A stretch of 8,632 nucleotides of DNA, taken from NCBI GenBank assembly GCA_003562535.1, contig PWUP01000234.1, forward strand, positions 1 through 8,632, written 5' to 3'. The notes below the pieces were generated by a model. It was not told the origin of the DNA. It saw nothing but the letters and a program-made list of their open reading frames with translations, and did no database searches. The stretch is from Gammaproteobacteria bacterium (GTDB taxonomy: Bacteria > Pseudomonadota > Gammaproteobacteria > Competibacterales > Competibacteraceae). Below are positions 5,692-8,632 of this stretch, piece by piece (positions within the stretch are counted from its first letter, which is position 1; the number at the start of each line of letters is the position of its first letter). The position numbers were made by a program, and so were the translations under genes.

Positions 5692-6774
5692 CTACCCCCC
5701 GCTAATGCTTGCGGTGTGATACGGCGCACTGAGTTCGTGGACGGCATCAACCAATACCTGAACGTGAGCGGGGTCTACATCGGGGTGAATCCCATGACCT
5801 AAATTAAAGATATGCCCACTGCCTGAGCCAAAACCCGCCAGCACCTTGGCGGCTTCCTCACGGATGCGTTCGGCGGGTGCGTACAAGGTACACGGATCCA
5901 GATTGCCTTGTAGAGCAACGCGATCCCCTACGCGCTGTCGGGCGCTGGCGATGTCTGTCGTCCAGTCTAAACCGACGCCATCACAGCCCGTCGCCGCCAT
6001 ATCTTCAAGCCAAGCACCACCGCCCTTGGTGAACAGCACAACGGGGACGGCGCGGCCATCGGCCTCACGCACCAGCCCCTCGACAATACGCTGCATATAG
6101 GCCAAGGAAAATTCACGGTATAGCGTGGGATTCAGTACGCCGCCCCAAGTGTCAAAAATCATCACGGCTTGAGCGCCTGCAGCGATTTGGGCGTTAAGAT
6201 AAGCGGTAACGCTGTCGGCAACCACAGCCAGCAAACGATGGGCAGCAAGGGTATCCGAGTACAACAATCCCTTGGCGCGACTGAATGATTTACTGCTGCC
6301 GCCTTCAACCATATAAGTCATCAGCGTCCACGGACTGCCGGAAAAACCAATCAACGGCACCCGCCCGTCCAGTGCCTCACGGATGGTGCGCACGGCGGCG
6401 GGCACATAGCGTAATTCATCCTCAGGGTCCAGAACCCCAAGCCGGTCAATATCAGCATTGGAACGAATCGGATGGGCGAACCGTGGGCCTTCGCCCTCGG
6501 CAAAACTCAGTCCCAGACCCATGGCGTCGGGTATGGTGAGAATATCCGAAAATAAAATCGCCGCATCGAGAGCAAAGCGATCCAGCGGTTGTAACGTGAC
6601 CTCACAGGCGAGTTCAGGGTTTTGGCACAGCGCCATAAAACTCCCGGCGCGTGCACGAGTGGCACGATATTCAGGCAGATAGCGACCCGCCTGACGCATA
6701 ATCCAGATAGGGGTACGATCTACAGATTGACGCGCTAAAGCGCGTAGAAAACGGTCATTACGCAAAGGGGTCAT
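5692..6774 (-). CDS. hemE: uroporphyrinogen decarboxylase (HemE)
   Basis: A 360-residue cytosolic enzyme that removes four carboxyl groups from uroporphyrinogen III to give coproporphyrinogen III, on the route to heme and other tetrapyrroles. The N-terminal signature PIWIMRQAGRYLPEYR is at 22-37, with the substrate-binding arginines at 27 and 31. D77 in AAILFSDILTIPDAMGL is the conserved catalytic aspartate; GFSGSPWTLMTYMVEGG (143-159) contains the conserved Tyr154; H327 lies in FNLGHGIHP. Length is normal. The ATG at 6772-6774 overlaps the aroB stop as ATGA, and a GGAG at 6781-6784 sits six bases upstream, so hemE has a good ribosome binding site inside the end of aroB and is likely translated in step with it. 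No recognisable terminator follows in the 46 bases before pyrD. Confidence 0.98.
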   Translation of the reverse strand: MTPLRNDRFLRALARQSVDRTPIWIMRQAGRYLPEYRATRARAGSFMALCQNPELACEVTLQPLDRFALDAAILFSDILTIPDAMGLGLSFAEGEGPRFAHPIRSNADIDRLGVLDPEDELRYVPAAVRTIREALDGRVPLIGFSGSPWTLMTYMVEGGSSKSFSRAKGLLYSDTLAAHRLLAVVADSVTAYLNAQIAAGAQAVMIFDTWGGVLNPTLYREFSLAYMQRIVEGLVREADGRAVPVVLFTKGGGAWLEDMAATGCDGVGLDWTTDIASARQRVGDRVALQGNLDPCTLYAPAERIREEAAKVLAGFGSGSGHIFNLGHGIHPDVDPAHVQVLVDAVHELSAPYHTASISGG

Positions 6775-7856
6775 TCAGCACTCCGAGCTTGATTAAGGGT
6801 GGCAACGATGGCGGCAGGGTCGATGTCATCGACAATCACCGCTCGACCGATGCCTTTCAGTAAAATCAGACGCAGCCGCCCGGCCATGACTTTTTTATCC
6901 ACGGCCATTAAGTTTAAAAATTGTTCAGGGCTTAAATCTGCAGGCGGTATCACAGGCAAATGCAGGCTGTGGAACAAGCGGCGCAGGCGGTCAACCTGTT
7001 CCGACTCCAACCAGCCGAGCCGGACGGATAACTGGGCGGCAAGCACCATACCGGCGGCAATGGCCTCACCGTGTAGCCACTCCCCATACCCCAATCCGGT
7101 CTCGATGGCATGACCGAAGGTGTGGCCTAGATTGAGCAAGGCGCGGACTCCACCTTCACGCTCATCCGCGACGACGATTTCCGCTTTATTCCGACAAGAA
7201 CGAGCAATGGCATGGGCCAGTTGCTGGGCATCGCGAGCCAGCAGGGCAGCGCTGTGGATTTCCAGCCAGTCAAAGAAATCAGCATCGCGGATCAAGCCGT
7301 ATTTAACCACTTCGGCCAGCCCGGCACTGAGTTCACGTTGCGGTAATGTGGCTAAGGTATCGGTATCGGCTAACACACAGCGCGGCTGGTGGAAGGCCCC
7401 GATCATGTTTTTACCGCGCGGGTGATTGACGGCGGTTTTGCCACCCACAGAGGAATCAACTTGTGCCAACAGGGTGGTGGGAATTTGAATGTAATGCACA
7501 CCGCGCTGATAACACGCTGCCGCGAACCCGGCGGTATCGCCAATCACTCCACCGCCCAAGGCAATCAGCGTACACCCGCGATCAAAACGCTGCTGCAACA
7601 GGGTGTCAAAAATCTGTTCTAGTGTGGTTAAATTTTTGTATTGTTCGCCATCGGGCAGAATCACTTCGGCCACCTGCTTGCCTTCCAAGGCTGGGCGCAA
7701 ACGGTCTAAATACAAAGGGGCGACGGTCGGATTAGTAACCACCAGCACTTGGTGGCCGCTAATGTGCCGCTGCAACACCTCACGGCGGCCTAATAAGCCG
7801 CTGCCAATATAAATCGGGTAGCTGCGATCGCCTAAATCAACGGTCAGTGTGTTCAT
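6771..7856 (-). CDS. aroB: 3-dehydroquinate synthase (AroB)
   Basis: This enzyme converts DAHP to 3-dehydroquinate, the second step of the shikimate pathway, using NAD and a divalent metal in the cytosol. I start at ATG 7854-7856, giving 361 residues beginning MNTLTVDLGDRSYPIYIGSGL, which aligns with the E. coli start; a TTG at 7875-7877 would add seven residues with no family match. Visible blocks: LPDGEQYKNL at 67-76, LIALGGGVIGDTAGFAA at 97-113 for NAD, and IPTTLLAQVDSSVGGKTAVNHPRGKNMIGAFHQP at 125-158. The three metal ligands are E182 in LAEVVKYG, H245 in NLGHTFGHA and H262 in WLHGEA. The gene follows aroK after 37 bases and overlaps hemE by four. No clear Shine-Dalgarno precedes the ATG. 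Confidence 0.97.
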   Translation of the reverse strand: MNTLTVDLGDRSYPIYIGSGLLGRREVLQRHISGHQVLVVTNPTVAPLYLDRLRPALEGKQVAEVILPDGEQYKNLTTLEQIFDTLLQQRFDRGCTLIALGGGVIGDTAGFAAACYQRGVHYIQIPTTLLAQVDSSVGGKTAVNHPRGKNMIGAFHQPRCVLADTDTLATLPQRELSAGLAEVVKYGLIRDADFFDWLEIHSAALLARDAQQLAHAIARSCRNKAEIVVADEREGGVRALLNLGHTFGHAIETGLGYGEWLHGEAIAAGMVLAAQLSVRLGWLESEQVDRLRRLFHSLHLPVIPPADLSPEQFLNLMAVDKKVMAGRLRLILLKGIGRAVIVDDIDPAAIVATLNQARSAE

Positions 7857-7893
7857 GCGTGCATTGTAGCAGCACAACGGCCAAAACGATCAG

Positions 7894-8397
7894 CTACTGT
7901 GCCAGAATTTGTGCCACAATGTCACGAGTCTGGCACTGATCTGTGATGACAATCTGATCGGCTGTTGCTCGGTACAGCGGATCACGTTGAGCCAGCAACT
8001 CGGCTAATCGGGTGTATGGATCACCGGTTTGCAACAGGGGGCGGTTGGGATCATTGCCGATGCGGCGTAATTGCTCAGCAACGCTGGCAAACAGATAAAC
8101 CACCCGCCCGCTGTTGATCAAATGCCGTCGATTGTTTGCATCCAGCACCGCCCCACCACCGGTCGCGAGGACAATCCCCCGCCGTTGGCTTAATTCGGCG
8201 ATCACCGCCCGTTCGCGGCTACGAAATCCCGCTTCGCCTTCCTTCTCAAAAATTAACGGAATATCCACTCCGCACCGCCGTTCGATTTCTTGATCGGAGT
8301 CGAAAAACTCACGGCCTGATGCGACTGCGAGTTGTCGCCCGACCGTACTTTTGCCTGCACCCATAGGACCGATTAAAATCAGATTGGCCTGAAACAC
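7894..8397 (-). CDS. aroK: shikimate kinase (AroK)
   Basis: A 167-residue P-loop kinase that phosphorylates shikimate at the 3-hydroxyl with ATP. Walker A is GPMGAGKST at 10-18; shikimate contacts are D33 and D35 (FFDSDQEIERR), R59 in GFRSRE and the GGG at 80-82 (LATGGGAVL); the lid carries R119 in NDPNRPLL, and R138 lies in LAQRDPLY. Length and order fit the family. The only start in frame before an upstream stop (TAA) is GTG at 8395-8397, which gives MFQANLILIG; the N-terminus is a little shorter than in E. coli AroK but complete through the first strand. A weak GCGAG upstream could be the ribosome binding site. It is the first gene of the aroK-aroB-hemE group. Whether it is AroK or AroL type cannot be decided by motif, but the aroB neighbour favours AroK. 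Confidence 0.97.
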   Translation of the reverse strand: MFQANLILIGPMGAGKSTVGRQLAVASGREFFDSDQEIERRCGVDIPLIFEKEGEAGFRSRERAVIAELSQRRGIVLATGGGAVLDANNRRHLINSGRVVYLFASVAEQLRRIGNDPNRPLLQTGDPYTRLAELLAQRDPLYRATADQIVITDQCQTRDIVAQILAQ

Positions 8398-8427
8398 CGT
8401 TCGCTCGCGATAGTCAGCTTAACTGCA

Positions 8428-8463
8428 ATTATGCCATAATAATTTCATCACTTGTTGCGTAAC
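8428..8463 (-). promoter_or_regulatory. possible promoter of the aroK-aroB-hemE cluster
   Basis: On the minus strand two overlapping -10 candidates occur. One is CATAAT at 8428-8433, preceded by TGG in the manner of an extended -10 element. The other is TATTAT at 8436-8441 with GTTACG at 8458-8463, 16 bases upstream, as a poor -35. Both lie about 30 to 45 bases before the aroK GTG. On the plus strand CATAAT at 8435-8440 could serve a rightward gene. None of these is strong. Confidence 0.3.
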
Positions 8464-8519
8464 ACATCACCCGCACTACTACTACTACTCATGGATCGAT
8501 CTGTACAGTTTCAACTGCT

Positions 8520-8558
8520 CCTAAAAACCTAATCAAAGTTGCTCATGCGATTTTTAGG
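8520..8558. repeat. 8-bp inverted repeat around a possible start codon
   Basis: CCTAAAAA at 8520-8527 is matched exactly in inverse by TTTTTAGG at 8551-8558, with 23 bases between. The ATG at 8545-8547 lies in the spacer, so the repeat could be a regulator binding site or an RNA stem over the start. Being A/T-rich, it may also be chance. Confidence 0.3.
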
Positions 8559-8632
8559 CACTTCGCTCTCCGTTGATAACACCCGATTGAAGCCGGGCGA
8601 GCAACTGGAGTCCTGGTTGAGCAGTCCCAACC
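8545..8632 (+). CDS. possible start of a rightward gene of unknown function (cut by right edge)
   Basis: From ATG 8545-8547 the plus strand is open for 29 codons to the window edge, beginning MRFLGTSLSVDNTRL; the other two plus-strand frames close within this stretch. An in-frame TAA lies at 8530-8532. No Shine-Dalgarno is evident and I do not recognise the sequence. The piece is too short to judge coding. All three minus-strand frames over this stretch reach a stop before 8520, so the pilQ gene that often precedes aroK does not end here with a familiar C-terminus. Confidence 0.3.
   Translation, partial: MRFLGTSLSVDNTRLKPGEQLESWLSSPN

Noticed and set aside
5686..5697. Small hairpin GGGT-GGCT-ACCC between the convergent pyrD and hemE genes
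   Set aside because: It has only four base pairs and no T-tract on either strand; it partly overlaps the end of hemE and is likely chance.
7857..7877. Seven-residue upstream extension of AroB from a TTG codon
   Set aside because: The extra residues (CCYNAR) do not match the family N-terminus, while the ATG at 7854-7856 aligns with the known start.
8491..8532. Mini reading frame of 13 codons (MDRSVQFQLLLKT) ahead of the possible rightward gene
   Set aside because: It has no ribosome binding site, no run of regulatory codons and no attenuator structure that would support a leader peptide.

Overview
This window looks like chromosomal DNA from a gammaproteobacterium with moderate to slightly high G+C. 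The gene order supports this: uvrC-pgsA followed by tRNA-Gly(GCC), tRNA-Cys(GCA) and tRNA-Leu(UAA) is the E. coli uvrC-pgsA-glyW-cysT-leuZ arrangement, and aroK-aroB is the usual gammaproteobacterial pair. PyrD is the membrane-associated class 2 type and UvrC carries the four cysteines known from E. coli. A pair of GTAG-headed REP hairpins (1621-1689) also fits a gammaproteobacterium. I cannot name the genus.

Layout from left to right. At 1-1474, on the minus strand, two solute-binding-protein genes sit back to back: an NMT1/SsuA-like lipoprotein, and then, overlapping it by one base, a PhnD-like periplasmic protein that runs off the left edge. At 1475-1800 there is a gene-free stretch with a REP pair and a possible promoter for the lipoprotein gene. 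At 1801-2122, minus strand, lie the three tRNA genes. At 2147-4552, minus strand, are pgsA and uvrC. pyrD (4611-5645) is the only complete plus-strand gene; it diverges from uvrC and converges on hemE. At 5692-8397, minus strand, aroK-aroB-hemE forms a tight cluster in the order of transcription. The last 235 bases hold an intergenic region and perhaps the first codons of a plus-strand gene.

Most of the window is housekeeping: shikimate pathway (aroK, aroB), tetrapyrrole synthesis (hemE), pyrimidine synthesis (pyrD), nucleotide excision repair (uvrC), acidic phospholipid synthesis (pgsA) and tRNA supply. The less ordinary parts are as follows. A near-consensus promoter (TTGACG, 16 bp, TATAAT) is embedded in the end of pgsA and fires into the tRNAs. 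A textbook intrinsic terminator lies between tRNA-Gly and tRNA-Cys rather than after the last tRNA. There is an inverted REP pair. Two binding proteins at the left edge have no transporter partner in view and may serve a signalling protein. I found no CRISPR array, prophage, transposase gene or defence system.
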